This document shows positions 50,967 to 60,286 of a DNA stretch of 64,000 bases, piece by piece. Below the pieces are notes generated by a model that was not told the DNA's origin, searched no databases, and saw nothing but the letters and a program-made list of their open reading frames with translations. The stretch covers positions 1,798,001-1,862,000 of the forward strand of contig CBDDLM010000004.1 of NCBI GenBank assembly GCA_965230665.1, written 5' to 3'. The stretch is from JAGNRR01 sp965230665 (GTDB lineage: Bacteria > Bacteroidota > Bacteroidia > Chitinophagales > Chitinophagaceae). Each line of letters begins with the position of its first letter. The first letter of the stretch is position 1. The translations under genes were made by a program, and so were the position numbers.

Positions 50967-52154
50967 ATGAATGAAAATCTAGTCAAGCGTATTGCTGCTG
51001 AAATTGAAGAAATTAAAGAAGCTGGCCTATATAAGAACGAGCGTGTTATTACCACTGAACAGGGAGCTCAGATAACTGCAAATGGTAAGGATGTGTTGAA
51101 CTTTTGCGCGAATAACTATTTGGGACTTTCTTCTCACCCTAAAGTGATTGAAGCTGCGCATAAAGCAATTGATCATCGTGGGTATGGTATGAGTTCCGTA
51201 AGATTTATCTGTGGTACGCAAGACATTCATAAGGAGTTAGAACGAAAGCTGTCTGAATTTTTAGGAACAGAAGACACTATATTATATGCTGCAGCTTTTG
51301 ATGCCAATGGTGGTGTTTTTGAACCTTTACTAGGTAAGGAGGATGCTATTATTTCTGATGAACTTAATCATGCGTCAATTATTGATGGGGTTCGTTTATG
51401 TAAGGCAGAAAGACATCGTTATACGCATAATGACATGTCTGATTTAGAAGAGAAGCTGAAAGCAACGCAGCACTGTCGTAGTAGAATGATTGCTACGGAT
51501 TCTGTCTTTAGTATGGACGGTACAATAGCTCAACTAGATAAAATTTGTGCATTAGCCGAACAGTATGATGCGATTGTCATGATAGATGAATGTCACTCAA
51601 GCGGTTTTATGGGTAAGACAGGACGTGGAGTACATGAGCATTGTGGTGTTATCGATAAAGTAGATATTATTACAGGAACCCTTGGGAAAGCATTAGGTGG
51701 AGCGAGTGGAGGGTTTACTTCTGGAAGAAAAGAAGTGATTGATATGCTTCGTCAAAAGAGTCGACCTTACCTGTTTTCAAATACCGTAGCTCCTGCTGTA
51801 GTCGGAGCGTCAATTGCAGTTTTAGATTTAATTAGTGGAACAACAGAGTTAAGAGATCGTCTTGAAGAGAATACAAAATATTTCCGTACAGCAATGACCG
51901 AAGCAGGTTTTGAATTAAAACCTGGGGATCATCCAATTGTGCCTGTAATGCTTTACGATGCCGTGTTAGCACAAAAAATGTCGGAGGCATTGTTACAAGA
52001 GGGCATTTACGTTGTTGGATTTTTCTATCCTGTTGTGGCTAAAGGAAATGCAAGAATTAGGGTACAAATGAGTGCAGCTCATAGCCAAGAACAACTAGAA
52101 AAGGCAGTAACGGCTTTTACAAAAATTGGAAGAGAACTTGGAGTTATAAAATAA
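50967..52154 (+). CDS. kbl: Glycine C-acetyltransferase (2-amino-3-ketobutyrate CoA ligase)
   Basis: This PLP enzyme splits 2-amino-3-oxobutyrate with CoA to glycine and acetyl-CoA in threonine breakdown. The 395-residue protein has the alpha-oxoamine synthase pattern: 'NFCANNYLGLSSHPKVIEAA', 'GMSSVRFICGTQDIHKELE', 'DECHSSGFMGKTGRG' and the PLP lysine in 'TGTLGKALGGASGG' (about residue 243). Length matches Kbl. The partner threonine dehydrogenase is not in the window. A strong terminator follows. Confidence 0.95.
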   Translation: MNENLVKRIAAEIEEIKEAGLYKNERVITTEQGAQITANGKDVLNFCANNYLGLSSHPKVIEAAHKAIDHRGYGMSSVRFICGTQDIHKELERKLSEFLGTEDTILYAAAFDANGGVFEPLLGKEDAIISDELNHASIIDGVRLCKAERHRYTHNDMSDLEEKLKATQHCRSRMIATDSVFSMDGTIAQLDKICALAEQYDAIVMIDECHSSGFMGKTGRGVHEHCGVIDKVDIITGTLGKALGGASGGFTSGRKEVIDMLRQKSRPYLFSNTVAPAVVGASIAVLDLISGTTELRDRLEENTKYFRTAMTEAGFELKPGDHPIVPVMLYDAVLAQKMSEALLQEGIYVVGFFYPVVAKGNARIRVQMSAAHSQEQLEKAVTAFTKIGRELGVIK

Positions 52155-52174
52155 CGAGTAACACTTTAAGGAAT

Positions 52175-52204
52175 AAAAGGGAGCTTAATTAGCTCCCTTT
52201 TTCT
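52175..52204 (+). terminator. Intrinsic terminator after kbl (probably bidirectional)
   Basis: AAAAGGGAGCT-TAATT-AGCTCCCTTTT, an 11-bp perfect stem with T-rich 3' flank, 20 bp after kbl. The A-rich 5' flank lets it work also for the convergent TonB receptor gene ending at 52213. Confidence 0.88.
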
Positions 52205-52212
52205 TATTCTAT

Positions 52213-54552
52213 CTATTCTTCTTCATGCTCTTTTATGATTTTGGGATCACGATATTTGCAACAGCCATGCAATGCATTATAAGCAGCATCACCAGCCTTG
52301 AATTTTTCAGTGTCGTGTCCAACACCCGCTACTTGCCTTTGAATTTCGTCGTTCGTCGTTTTTGTTTTATTATATCGAACGATCAGCTCCTTTAGAAATT
52401 CGTCCCAATTAGCAACTTTGATTCCGGGTAGTTTATTTACGGCAGCCTCGATGCGGTCTTTACACATACCACAAACACCAGCAACTTTAATGACTTCGGT
52501 CACAACTTTATTAGCCGTTAGAATAGGTTCTATTCTTTTCTTTAATGTATATCTAAAGCCAGAATAGAACATGCGCCCCGTTGAGGGTCCCCAGGCTGCT
52601 CCCGCATCAAAAAACTGACCGTATGGATCATTCGCTCCCAGTACTAGATCGTTCTGACGATAGTTGGTCATATTTTCACTACCAACGTATAGCTCAAAAT
52701 CTTTTCGAGGCTTCCAGGTGACTTGTCCTAACAATCTAAAGAAGTTCGGAGCATAGGTCCCAACATTAGGTCTCATATTTTCAGGATTGCTCGAGTAGCT
52801 CGGTAGTCGTTGTCGGCCCGTCCATTGTGTGGTAAAGTCAAAACCCCACTTTTCGTTTTTCGTTTCGTAGGCAAGGTTCATAAGTGCTCTATGCTTTGGG
52901 TTAAAGACCCGTTCTCGTAGCAGGCCACCCTGTGTAACTTGTACCTCATTGAATTTATAGGCTAAACGAAGATCTAAATTTTTGATAAGTTCATAGTAGT
53001 ATTCGGCTTGCAAGTACCAACCGTACGATGTTCCATTTAGCATATAAAATTGGACTTCTTGAGGAGAGGCATCGTAATCAACGACCACTTGATTTTGAAA
53101 GTCTGTTCTAAACAGGTCCAAACTTAAGCGATTATTCTTAGTCCCTCGGTCAAAGTTATAGGTAAGATTTATACCATAATTCCAGCTTTGCTCAGGCATA
53201 AGCGGTTCAAGGATTTTTATTTTTCTATTGGAGGCAAAGAATCTAGTATTCTCAGTAAAAAGCGTTGGTGTTCTAAATCCACTACCTGCACTTATTCTGG
53301 CTGAAAAATCATCATTAAACTTGTAGAGGACATTCATGCGTGGTGTAAAGAAGGCTTTTTGTAAGCGAAAGTTATAGTCTCCACGAACACCGAGTAGTAT
53401 CGTCGTATTGTTAATATCATGGTTGGTGTACTCTGCAAAAACACCACTAACCGTCTCATCTCGATCTTGATTCACCTTTTGAAACTCTTCTTTTATGAGG
53501 TCACTAAGAATACTTCCTCCCAGACGGAGTTCGTTATCCTCTCCTAAGAAGTTTGTTTGATAAATTAAGTTTGAAGACCAAGTGCGCTGATAGCCATAAT
53601 AGAAATTTCTGCCATAAAGTGAATTTCTGTTTTGAGAGCTAAAAGATGACTGAATACCGATACTTCTCGTCCGATCTTTGGTAAGGGCATATCCCATTTT
53701 ATGCATAAGGTCGAGGCGCTCGTCATCGACTTTGATGCCATAGAGTGAATTCTGATTTGTAGGGTTTAAGTCGAAATTATAATTCATGGACCCCCCAAAT
53801 CGATTGCTACTGTGGTATTTGCCCATTAACATTGTTTCAAAACGTTTACCATCATATTTCCAACGGTTCATAAGGTGTACCATATCGTTAAGTGGTAGGT
53901 CTAGAAAACCGTCTTGATTAAAATCCATTTTTCGTGTGGATTGACTACCATGCGCACTAATTAACGTACTAACTTCATCACTTAGTCGAATGCCTGAGTT
54001 TATATTTAATTCACTTCGATTAAAAGAGTTATAATAACCGTTGACATGAAGCAGTGGTTTATATTTCTTCGGTTTTATAAATTCAGCACTTATTTGTCCG
54101 GTCATGCTTTCAAAACCATTGGTTACACTTCCAGGCCCCTTATTGATATAAATGGATTCAACCATCGGTCCTGGAATATTATTAAAGCCATAGGTGTAAT
54201 TAATACCACGAACATAAGGTAATAGTTCTACGAGTGTTTGTACGTAGCTACCTTGTAGGCCTAGCATTTCTACTTGTTTTGCTCCAGATAGCGCGTTCGT
54301 ACTGCTAACTTCTACAGAGGCATTACTTTCGAAACTTTCTGCAAGGTTGCAGCATGCATTTTTCTTAAGCTCTTTCGCACCTAGTTTTTCCAGGCGAATT
54401 GCATAGTTATTATCAATACTGTTACCATTCGTTTTTCTTTGGATACGAAGGGTTTTTAGTCGTTTGTTTTTTTTCTTTGTTTTGGTTGAGTCCTGTGCAA
54501 AAAGCATTGACTGACTCAAGCAGAGTAAAAGAATACTATAAAATATTTTCAT
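52213..54552 (-). CDS. TonB-dependent receptor with C-terminal HMA metal-binding module, copper-type
   Basis: From ATG 54552 the 779-residue protein has a signal peptide (1-20), a short Lys-rich linker, no carboxypeptidase-D-like domain, a plug (about 55-175) with a Cys pair ('KKNACCNLAESF'), and a barrel. The barrel is followed by an extra domain (about 684-779): an HMA fold with the metal motif CGMC (C694, C697) and a tail 'YNALHGCCKY' (C764, C765). The same module, with same tail, is the lipoprotein at 57865. A barrel's C-terminus faces the periplasm, so the HMA part should take or sense metal there. The upstream neighbour is a HYC_CC_PP protein 88 bp away. Confidence 0.88.
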   Translation of the reverse strand: MKIFYSILLLCLSQSMLFAQDSTKTKKKNKRLKTLRIQRKTNGNSIDNNYAIRLEKLGAKELKKNACCNLAESFESNASVEVSSTNALSGAKQVEMLGLQGSYVQTLVELLPYVRGINYTYGFNNIPGPMVESIYINKGPGSVTNGFESMTGQISAEFIKPKKYKPLLHVNGYYNSFNRSELNINSGIRLSDEVSTLISAHGSQSTRKMDFNQDGFLDLPLNDMVHLMNRWKYDGKRFETMLMGKYHSSNRFGGSMNYNFDLNPTNQNSLYGIKVDDERLDLMHKMGYALTKDRTRSIGIQSSFSSQNRNSLYGRNFYYGYQRTWSSNLIYQTNFLGEDNELRLGGSILSDLIKEEFQKVNQDRDETVSGVFAEYTNHDINNTTILLGVRGDYNFRLQKAFFTPRMNVLYKFNDDFSARISAGSGFRTPTLFTENTRFFASNRKIKILEPLMPEQSWNYGINLTYNFDRGTKNNRLSLDLFRTDFQNQVVVDYDASPQEVQFYMLNGTSYGWYLQAEYYYELIKNLDLRLAYKFNEVQVTQGGLLRERVFNPKHRALMNLAYETKNEKWGFDFTTQWTGRQRLPSYSSNPENMRPNVGTYAPNFFRLLGQVTWKPRKDFELYVGSENMTNYRQNDLVLGANDPYGQFFDAGAAWGPSTGRMFYSGFRYTLKKRIEPILTANKVVTEVIKVAGVCGMCKDRIEAAVNKLPGIKVANWDEFLKELIVRYNKTKTTNDEIQRQVAGVGHDTEKFKAGDAAYNALHGCCKYRDPKIIKEHEEE

Positions 54553-54640
54553 TGTTTTTGATTTTCTCCGAAGTGGTACTTCAGAATTTTTTCTGATAAA
54601 AAAGATGGATTTGGTTAGGTTTCTAAATAGAAATTCCAAA

Positions 54641-55015
54641 TCAAATCAAAAACGTACTAAAAGAAACTTGAAAATCTTTTGGTGGTGGGAAGTAGCCTAG
54701 CGCAGCGTATTCATCAGACGGATCTAAAGAATCTACAATAAACAGAGCATAAAATTTAAGCTCAACGGGCTCCACGATATGATCAATATCAAGATTGATC
54801 TTAAAATTGTCCAATGTGAAGTCTTTGGCAATTTTTACCTGCGAAACAATTTCGTCACAACAGCCATTTACATCATCACAACAGCTTTCATCATTATTGC
54901 AATGATCTAATGAGCTTTCTTGATTAGCATGGCAACAAAGATGTTGTTCAATGGTGACACCAAAGGCCCCAAGGTTAAATAGTGTAAATAATATGACGGC
55001 TGTTAATCTCCGCAC
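54641..55015 (-). CDS. HYC_CC_PP-like Cys-rich exported protein
   Basis: The 124-residue protein has a signal peptide (about 1-19), a Cys/His-rich middle (HLCCHANQ, ESCCDD, NGCCDE: eight Cys in about 35 residues) and a C-terminal 'FPPPKDFQVSFSTFLI'. This follows the HYC_CC_PP family plan. The Cys pairs suggest metal binding, most likely copper in this setting. The start is GTG 55015, seven bases after a TAACTTTG box. It heads the operon with the HMA-fused TonB receptor. A second member of the family lies at 57374. Confidence 0.75.
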   Translation of the reverse strand: MRRLTAVILFTLFNLGAFGVTIEQHLCCHANQESSLDHCNNDESCCDDVNGCCDEIVSQVKIAKDFTLDNFKINLDIDHIVEPVELKFYALFIVDSLDPSDEYAALGYFPPPKDFQVSFSTFLI

Positions 55016-55022
55016 GATACTG

Positions 55023-55030
55023 CAAAGTTA
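55023..55030 (-). promoter_or_regulatory. -7 promoter box TAacTTTG of the HYC_CC_PP / TonB receptor operon
   Basis: Full match on the minus strand, 7 bases before GTG 55015, so the transcript would be nearly leaderless. Confidence 0.55.
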
Positions 55031-55102
55031 TATTACTTTTCTTATTGAAAAATGACTTAAGTTGTTAAATATCATTGCTCTTCTCGGCATGCTTATTAAA
55101 TG

Positions 55103-56326
55103 CTATCGAATCAGAACCTTTTGAATACCTTGTTGGTCTCCTTGAATAAGCTTAACAATGTATATACCTGGTGATAAACCAGTAATATCTATTCTCATAT
55201 TACTTCCTGTAAAAGAAGCCTTATAGTTTACTTTACCCATTAGATCAATTATTTCAAGCGTATTCCTGTGTTTAGAATCTTTGGGCAGAACAATATTTAA
55301 TTCATGGTGTGCTGGATTTGGGTATGCCGAAAACTCCAACTTTTTGTACGTATTAATCGAAAGTGCACCACCTCCATTGGTAGTTCGTAATATGGTTCCG
55401 TGTGAACCAACCACCCAACCTAGTGTATCATTTAAAAAATAGATACTATTTAATTTGCTATTTGTAACCTTATTATCAATACGCTGCCAATGATTACCAC
55501 CATCATTTGATTTTAGAATCTCTCCATACCATCCGCAGGCATAGTATGAGTTGGGCCTTGATGAATTGATATCCATATCCACAAGTTGAGTACTTATTGT
55601 AGTATCCACCTTGCACCAGTTCCAAGTATTTCCTCCGTTAAGTGTTCGTACAAAATGACCATTATACCAACCTGCTTGAAATCCAATCTGTTCATTAATA
55701 AAAATGATATCTTCTAATACGGTGGTATTCCAAGTGCTATTACTTATAATGGTATCCCAGCTAACGCCACCATCTAAAGTTTTAAGCATGCTCATATTCG
55801 GGGGGCCAAGTTGAGAGTTCGCAAACCCTATCGAATCATTGATAAAACTCATTGCACGAAAAGAAAGTCCAGAGCTATTAGAAAACAAAGTATCCCAATT
55901 CATACCTCGATCAAGGGTTCGCATGAGTGCTACATGATTATTAGAAACCAAGCAGCTTGAATCATTTAAAATTGCTACATCACAGATGTGGTTAAAAAAA
56001 CTGATGCCTTTGTGGCGCAGGGTCCATGTCAGTCCGGCATTCGATGTGGTATAGATATCATTGCCTGCAGCTATACCATTGAGAGCATCGAAAAAAACAA
56101 CCTTTTGAAAACTGCTACTGTCTATGCTTAATACCGATACCCAATTTAGGCCACCATCCGTGGACCGAATAATCGTTCCCGAATCACCTACTGCAACACC
56201 AATATTGTTATCAATAAAATAAACATCTTCTAAGCTCTTATTCGTTGGAGTGTTTATTATTTGAAATTGTGCCAGCGTAATAAAATGTGTAAATAATGGA
56301 AATATAAATAGAACGATTTTTTTCAT
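55103..56326 (-). CDS. T9SS-secreted protein with YCF48-like propeller repeats
   Basis: The 407-residue protein has a signal peptide (1-19). Its beta-propeller is built of repeats with the motif 'GTIIRSTDGGLNW', 'TLDGGVSWDT', 'TLNGGNTWNW' and 'SNDGGNHWQR' (about 22-325), as in YCF48/sialidase-like propellers. The C-terminal type IX sorting domain (about 330-407) has 'FSAYPNPAHHELNI' and 'GLSPGIYIVKL'. It should be exported to the cell surface or medium. It lies within the copper-type cluster, but nothing in its sequence points to metal binding. Confidence 0.88.
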   Translation of the reverse strand: MKKIVLFIFPLFTHFITLAQFQIINTPTNKSLEDVYFIDNNIGVAVGDSGTIIRSTDGGLNWVSVLSIDSSSFQKVVFFDALNGIAAGNDIYTTSNAGLTWTLRHKGISFFNHICDVAILNDSSCLVSNNHVALMRTLDRGMNWDTLFSNSSGLSFRAMSFINDSIGFANSQLGPPNMSMLKTLDGGVSWDTIISNSTWNTTVLEDIIFINEQIGFQAGWYNGHFVRTLNGGNTWNWCKVDTTISTQLVDMDINSSRPNSYYACGWYGEILKSNDGGNHWQRIDNKVTNSKLNSIYFLNDTLGWVVGSHGTILRTTNGGGALSINTYKKLEFSAYPNPAHHELNIVLPKDSKHRNTLEIIDLMGKVNYKASFTGSNMRIDITGLSPGIYIVKLIQGDQQGIQKVLIR

Positions 56327-56401
56327 ATTATCTCCTTTGCAATAGCAAAATTAGATACAGCATAAGCCCTAAAGTAGGACAATAGCTAAAGTTCATTGTA
56401 C

Positions 56402-57229
56402 TTAATGGTTCCGTCTAAAAACAAGAGGTGTACAATCGGTGTGTTTCTTAAAGAATCGATTAAAATAAGCAACATCTTCAAATCCACATTCGTAAGCAAT
56501 TTCTTTAACCTGCTTCTCTGTATAAGCTAGCATACGCTTGGCTTCTAGAAGCTTTCTATCATGTAGTACTTGCAAGGCAGTTTTTCCGTATTGTTTTTTA
56601 CATAAATGATTCAATCGGGAGGCTGTTATTCCAATTTGGTTCAAGTAGTCTTCTATTGAGTTCCATACTTTACATTGTTCTTTAAGCAGCCTGTTAAATT
56701 CAATGAGTTCTTTAGGTTCTTTTTGGGATGTAAGGTGACCTACATATTTATTATAAATATCGCGTACTTGAATGAGCAAGGCAAAAAGCAAATATTTACT
56801 CATTTCATAGTGGGCTGCGTCAATGGATTCTCTAAGCCTGTTTGTAAGATTCAAAATGGATTCAAAATCAATTTTAGATAGATTCAGTATTGGGAGAGCT
56901 TCGCTTTTAAAATAGCTGAAAGAATGAAGTAGTTGTAAATCATTCTCCGAACCACCAAAAACAGCTTCTGGAAATAGCAACACGCCACCTACGACCTCTT
57001 GGTTAAAGTCTACTTCATGTACCCTTCCTTTTCCAACAAAGTGCAGGCTGCGGTCGGTGGCCTTGTATTTCTCAAAATCGATATTATGATAACCCTTTAC
57101 CTGTTCCAGCAACATAAGTTGATAATAATCGTGTCGATGAGCCTGTTCGATACTATCTGGTGTGATTATTATATCGCGCCATTTAACAAACAGCTTTTTT
57201 TCACGAATACTATGCAAGGGTATCTGCAT
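56402..57229 (-). CDS. AraC-family regulator with cupin-like N-domain
   Basis: The 275-residue protein has a cupin-type N-terminal domain (about 25-110, 'AHRHDYYQLMLLEQVKG' with a His pair) and a C-terminal AraC HTH (about 175-272, 'IGITASRLNHLCKKQYGKTALQVLHDRKLLEAKRML' and 'QVKEIAYECGFEDVAYFNRFFKKHTDCTPLVFR' in outline). It is divergent from the forward HYC_CC_PP / HMA / MbnP genes with a 144-bp gap, so it is the best candidate to control them. Effector unknown. Confidence 0.9.
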   Translation of the reverse strand: MQIPLHSIREKKLFVKWRDIIITPDSIEQAHRHDYYQLMLLEQVKGYHNIDFEKYKATDRSLHFVGKGRVHEVDFNQEVVGGVLLFPEAVFGGSENDLQLLHSFSYFKSEALPILNLSKIDFESILNLTNRLRESIDAAHYEMSKYLLFALLIQVRDIYNKYVGHLTSQKEPKELIEFNRLLKEQCKVWNSIEDYLNQIGITASRLNHLCKKQYGKTALQVLHDRKLLEAKRMLAYTEKQVKEIAYECGFEDVAYFNRFFKKHTDCTPLVFRRNH

Positions 57230-57373
57230 TGACTAAAAATAACAAATATTTGAAAAGTAAAGTTGTACGGATAGCAATATTCCTTGGATGATTTAATCTA
57301 TATCTGACTGTTATTGGTGCATAAATGTTAAGGCAGTATACTATCTATACAAGTTTTTGTACTTTTACAGTAA

Positions 57374-57766
57374 ATGGCAAGACGGTTGCTCAGCATATTG
57401 TTGCTTTTTCTTTATCTCATTCCTTCTATTGGTGTACAAGGTTCTGTTCATTATTGTAGTAATGAGATAGCCGCTATTGTTATTCTTCCCACAGATAAGC
57501 ATCCTTGCGCTTGTGATCCATTAGAATCAATGGATGATACTTGTTGCAAGGACAAGCATTTTTCTGTTAAGATTAAGGATAATCATAAAAGCGTAGATTC
57601 GAAAATTGCAATAGAAAAAATTACTGATTTTGCTCTAGTAAGAACTACTTATTCGCTTAGTTGTTTTATAGTACCTCTTGATGAGGAGAAAGAACTAGCT
57701 AAGGTGGAAGAAAAAGAGCCTCCAGACATTAAGCTCTTCATCTTATATGAATCTTACCTCATATAA
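57374..57766 (+). CDS. HYC_CC_PP family protein
   Basis: The 130-residue protein shows the family's name-giving features in order: a signal peptide (1 to about 23), HYC in 'GSVHYCSNE' (about 26), CxC and CC in 'HPCACDP' and 'DTCCKDKHF' (about 45-62), and PP in 'EKEPPDIKLFILYESYLI' near the end. The His and Cys suggest metal binding. A TACTTTTA box lies 6 bases before the start. It is the first of a forward set with an HMA lipoprotein (about 100 bp downstream), MbnP and two diheme proteins. Confidence 0.85.
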   Translation: MARRLLSILLLFLYLIPSIGVQGSVHYCSNEIAAIVILPTDKHPCACDPLESMDDTCCKDKHFSVKIKDNHKSVDSKIAIEKITDFALVRTTYSLSCFIVPLDEEKELAKVEEKEPPDIKLFILYESYLI

Positions 57767-57864
57767 TACCTATTATTTAGACACTTTGTTTACAAGTGAA
57801 CATCAAAATGCTTTAGCTTAATCATATTTTGGTTAAGCCCTATCTAAATAATAAAACAATATAT

Positions 57865-58230
57865 ATGAATAAAATGAAATTGATCATACTGTATATAATT
57901 ACAGTTGTTCTTACATTAAGTATCTCAAGCTGTGAAGCTCAAATTCCTAATGCCAAAACCGTAGAAGTAAATGTGTATGGGAATTGTGGCATGTGTAGGA
58001 AAACCATTGAACGAGCAGGAAACAAAAAGAATAAAGCTAGGGTTGAATGGAACTCAGAAACTAAAAAGGCGACAATAACGTATAACGCAAAGAGAACGAG
58101 CGTAGACAAAATACTTAAAAGGATAGCCAATGCTGGTTATGATAATGAAACATACCATGCCCCTGATGACGTTTATAATGAACTGCATGGATGTTGTCAA
58201 TACAAACGAAAACCAAAGAAAAAACTATAA
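57865..58230 (+). CDS. HMA-domain lipoprotein with C-terminal LHGCC motif
   Basis: From ATG 57865 the 121-residue protein has a lipoprotein signal (..TLSISSC). An HMA domain follows (about 30-95) with the metal motif CGMC in 'VYGNCGMCRKTIERAG', then a tail 'DVYNELHGCCQY' with a Cys pair. The domain plus tail repeats the C-terminal module of the TonB receptor at 52213. ATG 57874 is another start. It probably holds Cu(I) in the periplasm, or on the outer membrane if sorted there. It lies 46 bp before the MbnP gene. Confidence 0.88.
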   Translation: MNKMKLIILYIITVVLTLSISSCEAQIPNAKTVEVNVYGNCGMCRKTIERAGNKKNKARVEWNSETKKATITYNAKRTSVDKILKRIANAGYDNETYHAPDDVYNELHGCCQYKRKPKKKL

Positions 58231-58275
58231 CTTTAATAATGGAATCGTAGATTCAAAAACAAAAAATGTATAATC

Positions 58276-59244
58276 ATGAATAAAAATAAAATTTTAATAA
58301 TCCTAGCCGTTCTACTTAGCATAAGTGCAACGGCTCAGAAGAATGTGACACTAACGATTAAGCACATGTTAGGCAGTACCCCTTTTGCCTTTAATCAAGC
58401 GACCACTAACAACTTAAATAATAACCTAGAGTTCACCAGAGTAGACTACTACATTTCTAAAATCACCTTAATACATGATGGTGGTATGCAAACAGCTGTT
58501 CCAAATAAGTATCTATTTGTACAAGGGAATAGCAACTATGCTGAAGGTCTAGGGCAGTTTAATGTGACAAATATTGAAGGGGTCAAGTTTCATGTAGGCG
58601 TAGATGCACCGAATAATACATCAGATCCTGCGCAATGGACAGGAAACCACCCTCTAGCACCCAAATCACCATCGATGCATTGGGGCTGGGCTTCAGGCTT
58701 TAGGTTTGCCGCTATTGAAGGGAATGCTGGTGCTTCATTAAGTAACGTCTTTCAATTTCATTCTTTATTCGATGCCAACTATTTTGAGCAAACTATTATG
58801 GTAAACGGCGTAAATAATGGAAATGATGTTGTAATTAATTTAGATGCAGACTATACTAAAGCTCTTCAAGATATAGATGTTTCTGCTGGTGTGATTAATC
58901 ACGGTGATAACACCAACGATCTTACAGTATTACAGAATTTTAGGGACCATGTATTTTCTGCGGGAACCGGTATCCCCTTATCGACCTCCAACTTCGGGAA
59001 GAACGTAAGTTTTAAAGTTTACCCAAACCCAAGTACTGGGACTGTACATATTCAAATTGACAAAGCAGTAAAAACAACTATTACAAGTGCTCAAGTAACT
59101 GATATTACTGGGAGAGTACTTCAAGAGTTCCCAGTTTCGAATATGCATCAAATTAAGGTACAATTCGATTCGCGCGGGGTGTATTTCGTAAAACTAAATT
59201 CCTATGGCGTTCAAGTTGCTTCAGAACAGGTAGTGATTCAATAA
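58276..59244 (+). CDS. MbnP-family protein with T9SS sorting domain
   Basis: MbnP proteins bind copper; in studied cases a Trp is changed to kynurenine by the partner MbnH. The 322-residue protein has a signal peptide (1-20) and an MbnP domain (about 22-230) with 'TRVDYYISKITLI', 'GVKFHVGVDAPNNTSDPAQ' and the hallmark MHWGW at 134-138. A type IX sorting domain (about 244-322) follows, with 'FKVYPNPSTGTVHIQI' and 'FDSRGVYFVKL'. The sorting domain sends it to the cell surface, unusual for MbnP. The first diheme protein starts 4 bp downstream. Confidence 0.88.
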   Translation: MNKNKILIILAVLLSISATAQKNVTLTIKHMLGSTPFAFNQATTNNLNNNLEFTRVDYYISKITLIHDGGMQTAVPNKYLFVQGNSNYAEGLGQFNVTNIEGVKFHVGVDAPNNTSDPAQWTGNHPLAPKSPSMHWGWASGFRFAAIEGNAGASLSNVFQFHSLFDANYFEQTIMVNGVNNGNDVVINLDADYTKALQDIDVSAGVINHGDNTNDLTVLQNFRDHVFSAGTGIPLSTSNFGKNVSFKVYPNPSTGTVHIQIDKAVKTTITSAQVTDITGRVLQEFPVSNMHQIKVQFDSRGVYFVKLNSYGVQVASEQVVIQ

Positions 59245-59248
59245 CCTT

Positions 59249-60286
59249 ATGAATAACCTCCGCGTAGGAATAGTGTTTATTGCTTCGGCAATATTGCTCT
59301 GCGCAGTAAGTTGCCAAAAGGACCCTTTAGTAAAATTGGGTTCTAGGAAGTTAATGGATATACCTGAGGGTTTTCCAGCGATCCGTTTTCCTGAGGGGAA
59401 TGCATTTACTCAAGAGCGTTGGGAGTTAGGTAAGCAGCTTTTCTTCGATCCTATCATGTCTAATACATATTCCATAAGTTGTGCATCATGTCATTTGCCC
59501 CAATTTGCGTTTAGTGATACGACAGCATTCAGTATTGGAGAGGGTAATCTAAAAGGCCGGAGTAATGCACCCTCGCTTACCAATATAGCCTACCATCCCT
59601 ACTTTACCCGAGCAGGTGGTGTTCCCACTTTAGAGATGCAGGTATTGGTTCCTATTCAAGAGCATGATGAGTTTAATACAAACATTGTAGACCTAGCGGA
59701 ACGTCTGAAAAAGATTCCGTCCTATGTTGAGCAATCATGGAAAACGTACGGTCGGGAGCCCGACCCCTACGTGATTACACGTTCGATTGCCAATTTTGAA
59801 CGAAGTTTTATTAGTGGCGATTCAAAGTATGATCAGTATGAATTTCAAGGAAGGAAAAATGTCTTAAAAGAAAATGAAAAAAGAGGAAAGAATTTATTCT
59901 TCAGTGAACGAACAAATTGTAGCTCTTGTCATGGTGGGTTTAATTTCACCAATTATGCTTTTGAGAATAATGGTTTATACACTGAATATACAGATAGTGG
60001 ACGTATGCGGCTAACTCGTTTAGAAGAAGACCGAGCGCGATTCAAAGTGCCAAGTCTAAGAAACGTAGCGGTTACCGCACCCTATATGCATGATGGTAGT
60101 ATTAAAACATTAGAACAGGTTGTAGCACACTATAATGGCGGAGGTAAATTTCATAAGAGTAAAAACAGTAATCTTATTAAGCCCTTAGGGCTGAAGGATC
60201 AGGAACAAAAAGACTTAGTAGCCTTTTTGAAGACCTTGACAGATTATGATTTTATAACAAATAAAATTTATCAAAATGAAAAATAA
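59249..60286 (+). CDS. Diheme cytochrome-c-peroxidase/MbnH-like lipoprotein (first)
   Basis: The 345-residue protein has a lipoprotein signal (..CAVSC, Cys22) and two c-type heme sites: CASCH at 78-82 and CSSCH at 224-228. It also has the family blocks 'SNAPSLTNIAYHPYFTRAGG', 'PYMHDGSIKTLEQVVAHYNGGG' and 'DLVAFLKTLTD'. CcpA/MauG-type diheme enzymes reduce peroxide or oxidise a protein; MbnH oxidises Trp of MbnP. Being coupled to an MbnP gene, the MbnH role is favoured, but motifs alone do not prove it. It overlaps the next gene by 11 bp. Confidence 0.9.
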   Translation: MNNLRVGIVFIASAILLCAVSCQKDPLVKLGSRKLMDIPEGFPAIRFPEGNAFTQERWELGKQLFFDPIMSNTYSISCASCHLPQFAFSDTTAFSIGEGNLKGRSNAPSLTNIAYHPYFTRAGGVPTLEMQVLVPIQEHDEFNTNIVDLAERLKKIPSYVEQSWKTYGREPDPYVITRSIANFERSFISGDSKYDQYEFQGRKNVLKENEKRGKNLFFSERTNCSSCHGGFNFTNYAFENNGLYTEYTDSGRMRLTRLEEDRARFKVPSLRNVAVTAPYMHDGSIKTLEQVVAHYNGGGKFHKSKNSNLIKPLGLKDQEQKDLVAFLKTLTDYDFITNKIYQNEK

